Shown: one piece after another, positions 53,455-62,416 of the stretch
How the letters are laid out: every line of letters begins with the position of its first letter
Position numbering within the stretch: the stretch's first letter is position 1
Source: Parapristionchus giblindavisi
Lineage: Eukaryota; Nematoda; Chromadorea; Rhabditida; Diplogasteridae
DNA length: 64,000 nucleotides
Assembly (NCBI GenBank): GCA_943737045.1
Contig: CALSFV010000108.1
Location: 1 to 64,000 of the forward strand
Direction of reading: 5' to 3'
The notes under the pieces: model-generated
Databases searched by the model: none
What the model was told of the DNA's origin: nothing
What the model saw: the letters and a program-made list of their open reading frames with translations, nothing else
Translations under genes and position numbers: made by a program

Positions 53455-53672
53455 GTTCGAAATTCAATGTACCATGTTTGAACACTAATCTATCTAGATG
53501 ACAGGTGGATATGATCTAATGATTTCAAAAATGGTCGTTCGAAATTCAATGTATCATGTTTGAGATTCAATGAAGGCACTTTGAACACTAATCAATCTAG
53601 ATGGCAGGTGGATATGATCTAGTGATTTCAATAATGGTGGTTTGAAATTCAATGTACCATGTTTGAACACTG
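53455..53672 (-). repeat. Satellite fragments, minus orientation
   Basis: About two monomers in the 82- and 103-bp forms. The last one is interrupted by the Mutator-like element. Confidence 0.8.
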
Positions 53673-53681
53673 ATCAATATA

Positions 53682-54228
53682 GGTGATAAGACGTTTCAGA
53701 AATTTCACTTCGGAAAAGGACACTTCAGAAACTAATTTTCAGAAAAGGACGTTTCAGAAATATCGCTTCAGAAAATGTCATTTCGGAAAATCTTTTCCAG
53801 AAAAGGACGTTTCTGAAATTTTGATTTCGGAAATTCCAACTCAGAAAAGGACGTTTCAGAAATTGGCGCTTCAGAAATTCCAACTCAGAAAAGGACGTTT
53901 CAGAAATTATTTTTCAGAAATTCCAACTTAGAAAAGGACGTTTCAGAAAATTTGCTGTACGGTTTGTGGCTTTAAACTGCAGAGAAGATCGCTTTGAATA
54001 AATTTAGTAGCATTCAATTACAACGGGAACATTTTCTGAAACGTCCTATTCTGAGTTGGAATTTCTGAAGTGCTAATTTCTGAAACGTCCTTTTCTGAGT
54101 TGGAATTTCTGAAGTGCCAATTTCTGAAACGTCCTTTTCTGAGTTGGAATTTCTGAAAAAAAATTTCTGAAACGTCTTTTTCTGGAAAATCATATCTGAA
54201 GTGGAAATTTCTGAAACGTGTTATCACC
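53682..54228. mobile_element. Mutator-like foldback MITE, 547 bp, with 9-bp target site duplication
   Basis: Ends are GGTGATAA (53682-53689) and TTATCACC (54221-54228), flanked by a perfect direct repeat ATCAATATA (53673-53681 and 54229-54237). Long inverted arms are built from a repeat of about 44 bp with the core GGACGTTTCAGAAATT and TCAGAAATTCCAACTCAG; about three such units are in each arm around a unique centre (about 53955-54027). A 9-bp duplication with long inverted arms is typical of Mutator-type elements. There is no transposase. It is inserted inside a satellite monomer. Confidence 0.85.
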
Positions 54229-54595
54229 ATCAATATAGATGGAAGGTGGATATGATATAGTGATTTCAATAATGGTGGTTTGAAATTCAATGTACCATGT
54301 TTGAGATTCAATGAATGTACTTTGAACACTAATCACTATAGATCAAAGGTGGATATGATCTAGTGAGTTCAATAATGGTGGTTTGAAATTCAATGTACCA
54401 CTTTTGAGATTCAATGAGGATACTTTGAACACTAATCAATGTGGCTATGATCTTATTGAGCGTATAAAAATCACTTGTTTTATTTGTAGAAGAGAACTTT
54501 CTTGTTTTGCATGGTTCAGAAACTATGCCGATCTCATTTATATATCACATAGCGCGCGGCGAAGGTCAGCCGGGTTAGAGAGAGGCAGCGGAGAG

Positions 54596-54653
54596 ACAAT
54601 CGAGAGGCGGAGCGAGATGTAGAAGGCTACATCTCGCCGCGCCTCTCGATTGT
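54596..54653. other. GC-rich hairpin with 27-bp arms
   Basis: Arms 54596-54622 (ACAATCGAGAGGCGGAGCGA...) and 54627-54653 pair with two mismatches around a 4-base loop (AAGG). It interrupts sequence related to module M (GCGCGCGGCGAAGGTCAGCC at 54551). Confidence 0.8.
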
Positions 54654-54659
54654 GACTTC

Positions 54660-54936
54660 CGTTCGTTAGCACCGTTTGTCATTTTCTTATGCAAGTACAT
54701 TTTATACGCACAATAGTGGTTTCATTTTTTTTATTCAAATAAACTCTTCAACTGAAGTTCAAATGAATTGAATTGTAAATTGTGATAAAAAGAAGCGGAT
54801 AAATACAGAGCACGGCGAAAATACGGCGGGTTTGGTGCACCCAAGTTATATTGAATGCTAATCCACCATATGCTCATGCCAATGTTGGATTAGCATTCAA
54901 TATAACTTGTGTGCACCAAACCCGTCAGACTTTCGC

Positions 54937-54939
<3 letters not shown>
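54660..54939. other. Single-copy DNA, then two opposed module M copies
   Basis: 54660-54770 shows no repeat. 54772-54830 is module M in minus orientation; 54890-54938 is module M in plus orientation. Both are joined to ATTGAATGCTAATCCACCAT or its complement, forming a short inverted pair. Confidence 0.5.

Positions 54940-55006
<67 letters not shown>
54940..55006. repeat. (AT)n microsatellite
   Basis: A nearly pure AT dinucleotide run of about 67 bp with one AC interruption, inserted directly after the TTTCGCCG of a module M copy and followed by TTCGGACGC. The Tyr/Ile-rich frames across it are artefacts. Confidence 0.95.
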
Positions 55007-55439
55007 TTCGGACGCTACCACAGATTGCTGAGCAATGAAAAACAAGTGGATAAGCAGAGGGCGCGGCGTACACCAGACGGGTTTGGTGGACAATCGAACT
55101 TAGCGGCAGTGGGCGTGGCCGTCTCCAACCATCGTGTAGTTAACATTATGAAAGTGAAGTCGTAAGAAATAAGTACATTTAAGTCTAGTTACTATTCGAG
55201 ATCATACTAAAGTTTTATCAAATTGGTATCACTTTTTTTTTAAATAGCGGATCAGCATATTCACCTTCAATCCATCATGATTAAATGTACCATGTTTGAA
55301 CAATCATGATCATATCCACATTCCATCTCTATTGATTAGTGTTCAAAGCACCTTCATTGTTTGAGAGTTAATAAGGGTACTTTGAACACTAATCAATAGA
55401 GATGTGAGTGGATATGGTCTTATTGATTTCAATAATTTT

Positions 55440-56125
55440 TTTTCATATCCACCTGTCATCTATATTGATTAGTGTTCAAACATGGTACATTGAATTTCAA
55501 ACCACCATTATTGAAGTCACTAGATCATATCCACCTGCCATCTCTATTGAATAGTGTTCAAAGTGCCTTCATTGAATCTCAAATATGGTACATTGAATTT
55601 CAAACCACCATTATTGAACTCACTAGATCATATCCACTTCCATCTCTATTGATTAGTGTTCAAAGTACCTTCATTGAATCTCAAATATGGTACATTGAAT
55701 TTCAAACCACCATTATTGAACTCACTAGATCATATACACTTCCATCTATATTGATTAGTGTTCAAAGTACCTTCATTGAATCTCAAACATGGTACATTGA
55801 ATTTCAAACCACCATTATTGAACTCATTAGATCATATCCACATTCCATCTCTATTGATTAGTGTTCATAGTACCTTCATAGAATCTCAAACATGGTACAT
55901 TGAATTTCAAACCGCTATTATTGAACTCACTTGAACACACTAGATCATATACACTTCCGGGTACATTGAATTTCAAAAAAATGGTGGTTTGAAATTCAAT
56001 GTACCATGTTTGAGATTCAATGAAGGTACTTTGAACACTAATCAATATAGATGGAAGGTGGATATGATCTAGTGTGTTCAATAATGGTGTTTTGAAATTC
56101 AATGTACCATGTTTGAACATTAACA
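55440..56125. repeat. Satellite array: plus to about 55950, minus after 55978
   Basis: Four near-complete 103-bp units are marked by the CATCTCTATTGATTAGTG variant, then the orientation flips through a short scrambled junction (TGGTACATTGAATTT cut at 55950-55980). Confidence 0.85.
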
Positions 56126-56334
56126 TTAAAATCACATTTATCAAAAGGTTATTCTTGTTGCACATAGTGTTGGACACTAGACGGGTTTGGTGGAAAACTG
56201 AATATAGATTGATTATCGTTCAAATTACCATCATTGAATTTCAGACAAGGCACTTTGAATTTGAGACCACCATTACTGAAATCGCCATTATGATATCCAC
56301 CTTACATATAGATTGATTATCGTTAAAATACAAG

Positions 56335-56826
56335 AGACAATATAATTGTAAATTGTAATAAAAAGAAGTGGATAAATTCAGAGCGCGGCGAAAATCCGAC
56401 GGGTTTGGTGCACCTAAGTTATACTGAATGCTAATCCACCATAAGCTCATGTTGTCAATACTGGTGGTTTGAAATTCAATGTACCTTGTTTGAGATACAA
56501 TGAATGTCCTTAAAAAATGAAATCACTAAGATCATATCCACATTCCATCTAGATTGAGTAGTGTTCAAAGTAAATTCAATGTACCTTGTTTGAGATTCAA
56601 TCATTAGTCATAAGAAACTGATTAAAAAATGGACGAAATCCCTTGCAATTTTTTTTCTACAAATATAGACATATGACAAATCATACTATTCGAGATCATA
56701 CTAGTTTTATCAAATTGATATCACTTTTTTTTTAAATGTCGGATCAGCATATTCACCTTCAATCCATCATGATTAGTTGTTCAATATACCTTGTTTTAAT
56801 TTTTTTTTTCTCGCGCCTTAGAGAGT
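56335..56826. repeat. Inverted copy of 17665-18150
   Basis: It carries the same order of parts, reverse-complemented: module M in CTGAATTTATC form, CATGAGCTTATGGTGG, degenerate satellite, CTTGCAATTTTTTTTCTAC and the CTCGCGCCTTAGAGAGT end. A shorter direct piece of the far end also occurs at 55185-55285. Confidence 0.8.
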
Positions 56827-56829
56827 AAT

Positions 56830-57680
56830 ACAAGCGGATAAAGAAAGTGCGCGGCGTAAACCAGACAGGTTTGATACAATATTAAAATCATCATGATCAT
56901 ATACACCTTCCACCTAGATTAACTAGATAGAATCTACACATGAGCTAATACTATGGTATGTCGTAGTGAGATTCAATGATGGTTCATTGAAAAAATACTA
57001 ATCTAGACCGACGCCCCCCCCCCGTCGCTCAGTTCAATTGTGGGTACACCCGCCTGATTTTAGTCGCACTCTCTATTTATCAACTTCATTTTAGTGTAAT
57101 GAATAATTTCCTAAGATCGGTAAGTATTCAATGTACCACTTTTGAGATTCAATGAGGAGATTCACTAATCAATGTGGATATGATCTTAGTGGTTTATTTT
57201 TTTGATGACGTTCATTGTATCTCAAACAAGGTACATTGAATTTCAAACCACCAGTATTGACATGAGCATATGGTGGATTAGCATTCAATATAACTTGGGT
57301 GCACCAAACCCGCCGGATTTTCGCCGTGCTCTGTATTTATCCACTTCTTTTTATTACAATTTACAATTCGATGACGAGTCCATTTGAAGAGTTTCACCTC
57401 ACATCGATATTGATTAGTGTTCAAAACATTATTGACGCTTTCAAACCACCTTTTTTTGAAATCACTAAGCTCAGATTCACGTTCCATCTAGATTGATTAA
57501 TTTCCAACACGTCATCATTGATTCTCAAGGTAAATAATGGATTAGCATTCAATTGAACTTGTGCGTACCAAACCCGTCGGATTTTCTTGAATTATTATAT
57601 TTTTAACACTAATCAATCTAGATGGACGGTGGATATGCTCATGTTGTATCTTTCCTTAACACATCGGGTATCTTTCGCAC
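56830..57680. other. Module M copies and degenerate satellite
   Basis: Modules are seen at 56845-56885, 57010-57105 and 57285-57365, with degenerate satellite pieces between them. There is a run of nine C bases near 57015. No gene is seen. Confidence 0.55.
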
Positions 57681-57683
57681 AAT

Positions 57684-57796
57684 ATTGTAAATTGCAATAA
57701 AAAGAAGTTAATAAATAAAGAGCGCGGCGAAAATCAGACGGGTGTATGCACAATTAAACTGAGCGACGGAGGGCGGGGCTTAATCTGCTCCAACCC
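57684..57796 (-). repeat. Reference copy of module M (about 113 bp, minus orientation)
   Basis: One of the most complete copies: ATTGTAAATTGCAATAAAAA, then AATAAAGAGCGCGGCG, AAAATCAGACGGGTGTATGC, ACAATTAAACTGAGCGACGG, AGGGCGGGGCTTAATCTGCT, CCAACCC. It is CpG-rich against an AT-rich background. The family recurs dozens of times (see the separate finding). The class is unknown: no coding capacity, no clear terminal inverted repeats, no convincing Pol III boxes. Confidence 0.7.
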
Positions 57797-57939
57797 TTGT
57801 CCAAAAAACAACTTATGTCTTGACTCATATCTTAAGTGATGACGACTTGTTGGAACCGATTAAACCCCGCCCACTTCCACTCAGTTCAATTGTACACCAA
57901 ACCCGTCTGGTAAAAAAAACATTTCGGAAAATTAATGGA

Positions 57940-58235
57940 TACATCTCAAATCTGACAATTTTTCACTATTTTTCACGATTTTTTGGAACCCCCCTCCCCG
58001 TTTCGATCTTTTCGATCGAATGGAGGAGTCGTCCTCCTGACTGGGATGACGATATCCACGGGGGCGAAATGCTCCCCGAGCTCTCCTCAAGATGGTAGAG
58101 CTCTGGACTGAACCGGAGAGAAGGAATCGAATGCATTTATAGGGGAATGTGGTGATATGGAAATGAAATTGGATTAGGATGATAGAGTATGGGAAAGGAG
58201 GAGGTAAAACTCTCATTTCATCATTCGGAACTTCT
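57940..58235. other. Single-copy, more GC-rich island
   Basis: The segment is not part of any repeat in the window. Plus-strand frame around 58020-58098 reads PPDWDDDIHGGEMLPELSS before a stop, while the minus strand is also open over 94 codons. Neither has splice or start evidence. It may be a relic of a gene or foreign DNA. Confidence 0.35.
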
Positions 58236-58379
58236 TTGATTACTGGCCCATCTATGTTGATTAGTGTTCAAAGTATCCTCATTGAATCTCAAACATGGTA
58301 CATTGAATTTCAAACCGCCATTATTGAAATCACTAAGATCATATCCACCGTCCATCTATATTGACTAAATTAAAAAAAA

Positions 58380-58820
58380 AAAACGATATGTGGCGATATT
58401 TTTGATTTATTTTATATTGTTCATCATTGAATTGAGATCGTCGGAGACGATAATGATGATTTCAGTAATCGTGGTTACATCCCTGGTTCATAATATCATC
58501 ATTAGGTGTACACCAAACCCGTCTGGTATTTTTCATCATTCAATAACTTCAAATCTATAATGAAAGTGAACAACATGATACACAAAAGGTGATTTGAACT
58601 CTAATGAATATCTTTAGCTCTAAATTGGGTATCTTTAAATCTATTGTAAATTGCAATAAAGTGGATAACTACAGAGCGCGGCGAAAATCTGACGGGTTTG
58701 GTGCACACAAGTTATATTGAATGCTAATCCAACATTTACCTTGTTTTTTTGTTTAGTGTTCAAAGTAACATCATTGGACCACAAACAAGGTACATTGAAT
58801 TTCAGACCACTATTATTGTG
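58380..58820. other. Module M copies and single-copy fragments
   Basis: 58500-58600 repeats the block of 8890-8960 and 51220-51290 (CACCAAACCCGTCTGG, then TTTTTCATCATTCAATAACT). A second module in minus orientation lies at 58651-58712. The rest is unassigned. Confidence 0.55.
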
Positions 58821-59130
58821 ACCACTGTAAACAAAAAATAACCCAGTAAAAATCCTCTAAAGTAGCCTGACCCGGAACCATTTCTTACGTATACATATTT
58901 TTGGGCATTTATTATTAACGAAACCCTAGGAGAGGCATTAAAAAATAAGAAAACAGGAGTTGATAAATAAAGAACGCGGCGAAAATCAGGCAGGTGTTTT
59001 TTAATACCTCTCCTAGTGTTTCGCAAATAATAAATGCCCAAAAATATGTATACGTAAGATATTGGTTCCTTTACTTTACTTTTTTTACTTTAGAGAATTT
59101 TTACTGGGTTATTTTTTGTTTACAGTGGTT
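58821..59130. mobile_element. 310-bp foldback hairpin element with a module M fragment in its loop
   Basis: Left arm 58821-58945 (ACCACTGTAAACAAAAAATA ... AGGAGAGGCATTAAAAAA) pairs with right arm 58996-59130. The arms are close except for a stretch replaced near 58860/59085. The 50-bp loop holds GTTGATAAATAAAGAACGCG and GCGAAAATCAGGCAGG, the core of module M. No clear target site duplication was found, so transposon status is inferred. Confidence 0.6.
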
Positions 59131-59459
59131 ACTCCTCAGTAAATGTTTTCATACACTGTTAAAAACAAGTCTCAGAAAAATCCCGCTGAGGAAATAATCA
59201 CTGCTGAGTAAGTACAGAGGGGATCCAGGATTGCTACACAATAATACGAAGACGAATGATAACAACGGGAGTAGGGTATGATGCATACTATTACTATAGT
59301 ATCCTGCCAAAACATGAGCCCGATTGCTCATCCATACTCCAATGATGTTACTTTGAACACTGTGCAAAAAAGGTAAATGGTGGATTAACATTCAATATTG
59401 TGGGCGGGACTTAGTCGAGTTCCAACCAATAACAAGTCTCTCCATTGGTAACGTAGATA
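59131..59459. other. Single-copy stretch
   Basis: No satellite except AATGATGTTACTTTGAACAC near 59341. It has small CCTCAG/CTGAGG inverted motifs (59132-59200) and a partial module head at 59400-59430. The minus-strand frame 59149-59391 has no gene-like support. Confidence 0.4.
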
Positions 59460-60070
59460 TGATCTAGTGAGTTCAATAATGGTGGTTTGAAATTCAATGT
59501 ACCATGTTTGAGATTCAATGAAGGTACTTTGAACAATAATGGTGGTTTGAAATTCAATGTACCATGTTTGAGATTCGATGAAGGTACTTTGAACACTAAT
59601 CAATATAGATGGCAGGTGGATATGATCTAGTGAGTTCAATAATGGTGGTTTGAAATTCAATGTACCATGTTTGAGATTCAATGAAGGTACTTTGAACAAT
59701 AATGGTGGTTTGAAATTCAATGTACCACGTTTGAGATTCAATTAAGGTACTTTGAACACTAATCAATCTAGATGCAAGGTGGATATGATTTAGTGAGTTC
59801 AATAATGATGATTTGAAATTCAATGTAGCATGTTTGAACACTAATTGATCTAGATGGAAGGAGGATATATTTCAATGAAGGTACTTTGAACACTTATCAA
59901 TCTAGATGGAAGGTGGATATGATCTAGTGGTTTAAATAATGGTGGTCAATCTAGGTGGAAGGCGGATATGATCTTAGTCAATAATAGTTGTTTGAAATTC
60001 AATGTACCATGTTTGAGATTCAATGAAGGTACTTTGAACAATAATGGTGGTTTGAAATTCAATATACCTT
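59460..60070 (-). repeat. Satellite array, minus orientation, irregular units
   Basis: Units join at shortened points (for example AACAATAATGGTGGTTTGAA), giving partial monomers, with older diverged units between 59860 and 60000. All open frames are satellite shadows. Confidence 0.85.
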
Positions 60071-60074
60071 GTTT

Positions 60075-60418
60075 GAGATACAATGATGAGCGGGGCTTAG
60101 TCGGTTCCTACTCATTGCAATGATAAACAACCATTATTAAATAAATCAACATATATCAACATATCGCGGTAGCGCTAAAACAATTTTGTTTTTGACTTTG
60201 CTCTATTAAGTTAAGCCATATATAGATGGAAGTTGATAATACTAGAAAAAAATTGGGCACTTTCCTGATTTTTGGCCCGAGGAAAATTCGGTTGGGGCTT
60301 AGTCTGCTCCAACCCTTCTCAAGTTAGGGTTTGAAATTCAAGGTACCCTGTTTGAGATTCAATGATGATATTTTCAACACTAATCAATCTAGATGGGAGG
60401 TGGCCCACTCTGACCATA
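60075..60418. other. Mixed old repeat fragments
   Basis: It holds module M heads (GGGGCTTAGTCGGTTCC near 60092 and TTAGTCTGCTCCAACCC near 60300), a segment also present at 53181-53222 (TTTTTGACTTTGCTCTATTA) and degenerate satellite. No gene is seen. Confidence 0.5.
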
Positions 60419-60603
60419 TCAACCTTCCATCTAGATTGATTAGTGAACAATGATGGCAGTTTGAACACTAATACAAATTGTGTGTACACCCGCCTGATTT
60501 TCGCCGCTCTCTTTATTTATTGTTGTGCGAAATAAACGAAGAATATAAACCTGCTGAATTCGTGTCTCGCACTCTTCACAAGTAGAGTCGACAAATCGCA
60601 CCA
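60419..60603. repeat. 185-bp block shared with 43141-43327
   Basis: It contains a satellite end, a module M part and then an unusual unit (TTGTGCGAAATAAACGAAGA ... GTGTCTCGCACTCTTCACA ... AAATCGCACCAA) found only at these two places. The AATAAA and the TCTTCACA-like end recall an LTR terminus, but no internal retroelement sequence is present. Confidence 0.7.
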
Positions 60604-60664
60604 ACCTGATTTTCGCCGCGCTCTTACGACTTAACTTTCATAATGTTAACTACACGATACATAT

Positions 60665-60840
60665 ATATGGCAGGTGGAGTACCATGTTTGAACACTAATC
60701 AATATATATGGCAGGTGGATATGATCTAGTGAGTTCAATAATGGTGGTTTGAAATTCAATGTACCATGTTTGAGATTCAATGAAGGTACCTTGAACACTA
60801 ATCAATATACATATATATGGCAGGTGGATATGATCTAGTA
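60665..60840 (-). repeat. Satellite fragment, minus orientation
   Basis: About 1.7 monomers of the 103/82-bp family, with an AT expansion (ATACATATATATGG) at a unit junction. Confidence 0.8.
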
Positions 60841-60991
60841 AACACATAGTTTTATATCCGCGCTCGTCGTCACCGGCCCGAGGATTCTCGTTTTCCTTAA
60901 TCATTATTCCTTTTTTAGGTCTAATATCCGGACATGGATTTGTAGACTTTATCGGGAATCTTTTGCTTTTCTTATCCACTCTTCTCATCAT
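60841..60991 (-). CDS. Possible coding exon or gene remnant, Lys/Arg-rich
   Basis: This 150-bp stretch occurs once in the window and reads as about 50 codons from MMRRVDKKSK on the minus strand, with an even amino-acid mix, before running into satellite sequence at 60840. A GT is available at its 3' side. No upstream exon or promoter was found. It could be chance or an exon truncated by satellite insertion. Confidence 0.25.
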
Positions 60992-60999
60992 TTCATTCC

Positions 61000-61380
61000 A
61001 TCATCATCATTTAACTGAAATGTTTCATTTTGAAAAAAAACATCAGCATTTTCACGATCTTGATGTTGTATTATCTAAGGTTTTTCATTGTGGATGTGTT
61101 TGCACAATGCAGCTATGAAAAAAACAAAAGTGAAAAGAAAATCGAAAACGCTCCAGAATTGGTATACTGTAGCATACTCTCGAATTTTACTGTCTGAGGA
61201 ACAGAAAAAAATTTCTGGAAATGAAATACAATAATCCAAAGCGATTTCCGAAAAGATATACAGGTATCTTTTACGGTGAATTGTAAATTGTAATAAAAAG
61301 AAGTGGATAAATACAGAGCACGGCGAAAATCCGACGGGTTTAGTGCACCCAAGTTATATTGAATGCTAATCCACCATGGT
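61000..61380. other. Single-copy DNA followed by a module M copy
   Basis: 61000-61275 shows no recognisable repeat or gene. 61276-61345 is module M in minus orientation (GTAAATTGTAATAAAAAGAA, GCGAAAATCCGACGGGTTT), followed by the ATTGAATGCTAATCCACCAT motif that accompanies several module copies. Confidence 0.5.
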
Positions 61381-61846
61381 CACATACCGCTTTGGTCGAA
61401 AAAAACATCTCAAACACACGTAACAATATTTATTAGTGAAAAACATAACACATTAGTATTGAGTAATCTGTTATTTACCTATAACTAATTCATACGCTAT
61501 AAAAGACTGGACAGAAGGAGGAAAGGGAGAGCGGATGGGGAGATGTCAAACTACTAGCAGTATGAGAGACATAAGACCACGTAAAGAATCTACCAAGATA
61601 ACAAAACTATCGGACGTAAATATCCATTATTTTTTTTATAATTAGAATGAAAAATACAAAGTGATTTTAAATATTACAAATAGGTGAGTGTTCGTTAAGA
61701 AGGGTAAGTAGGTAAGAAGAAATATACTTTGATTGCCATGAGAGAAATAACATGTTGCTGTGAAACAGACAATAGCACATAGATTAAACACTAAGTCGTC
61801 AACAATCTGGCATAATTTACGAATCATTTACATAAAGGAATGTATC
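61381..61846. other. Single-copy AT-rich intergenic stretch
   Basis: No satellite, module or gene is seen here. The sequence does not recur elsewhere in the window. A 61-codon frame on the minus strand (61642-61827) has no supporting features. Confidence 0.5.
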
Positions 61847-61854
61847 ATAGGCAT

Positions 61855-62256
61855 TAGTGTTGTTAGATGGAATAAAATTTAGTCTCGACTAAATTTGCAT
61901 TTTTAGTCCAGACTAAAAATCATTCGAAAATATTTTTTTCATTTTAGTCTCGACTAAATGGGCAAATAGACTAATATTCGCGACTAAATTTGCATTTAGT
62001 CTCGAATAATATTTTCGAATATATTCGAGAATAGACATTCATTTTCCATTAGTTTTTTAGTGTTGAGCGCACCGCTTCTTCTCTTCTGTGTAATGGAAGG
62101 GTTTTCCCTAATTATCTAATTATTACCCTAATTGTTAATTTTATCGCATTTTGAACACTTTTATTCTCGACTAAATGCAAATTTAGTCTCGACTAAATTT
62201 TAGTCTCGAATAAAATGTCATTTTTAGTCCAGACTAAAACGAACTAAACAACACTA
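61855..62256. mobile_element. hAT-like MITE, 402 bp, with 8-bp target site duplication
   Basis: Terminal inverted repeats are TAGTGTTGTT (61855-61864) and AACAACACTA (62247-62256), flanked by a perfect 8-bp direct repeat ATAGGCAT (61847-61854 and 62257-62264). The 8-bp duplication and TAGTGTTG-type ends are those of hAT elements. Inside are repeated copies of TTTAGTCTCGACTAAA and a shared subterminal TTTTTAGTCCAGACTAAA motif. There is no transposase, so it is non-autonomous. Confidence 0.88.
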
Positions 62257-62318
62257 ATAGGCATACCGAGAAGGGTTAATTACAATACAGGGGGGGGGAA
62301 TTACAGAGGAGAGACGGC

Positions 62319-62324
62319 TTTATT
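62319..62324 (-). terminator. AATAAA polyadenylation signal of the lysine-rich gene
   Basis: A perfect AATAAA hexamer lies on the minus strand 62 bp after the TAA stop at 62387. Cleavage would be expected near 62300, about 45 bp before the hAT-like element and its target duplication begin. Confidence 0.55.
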
Positions 62325-62386
62325 GAGTTCAATCATGATTGGGGTTTTTTGTGAGTCCTGGATGAGCGAGCTTCGTGTCTTTTTTT

Positions 62387-62416
62387 TTATGTTGGAGAGG
62401 GAGAATGGTCGTTGAT
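62387..62416 (-). CDS. Terminal exon E with stop codon
   Basis: The acceptor AATTATAG|ATC is the same as that of exon A. Nine codons (INDHSPSPT) are followed by TAA in the frame left by exon D after a 67-bp intron (62417-62483). The short C-terminal tail is followed by a 3' UTR with a poly(A) signal. Confidence 0.58.
   Translation of the reverse strand: MNDHSPSPT

Noticed and set aside
53683..53931. 82-codon frame rich in TFQK repeats
   Set aside because: It lies within the tandem arm repeats of the Mutator-like MITE and reflects the ~44-bp repeat, not a protein-coding gene.
54851..55165. 104-codon frame with a run of alternating Tyr and Ile
   Set aside because: Produced by the (AT)n microsatellite joined to module M copies.
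57684..57796. Module M as a tRNA-derived SINE
   Set aside because: GGTTGGAACCG partly resembles a B box, but it stands at the wrong end with no A box 30-40 bp upstream and no A-rich or simple tail.
57684..57796. Hammerhead ribozyme in module M or the satellite
   Set aside because: GGCGAAAATC gives the GAAA part, but no CTGATGA core is found at the required distance in either strand.
61642..61827. 61-codon hydrophobic frame on the minus strand
   Set aside because: Short, AT-driven Phe/Leu-rich composition in single-copy intergenic DNA; no supporting signals.
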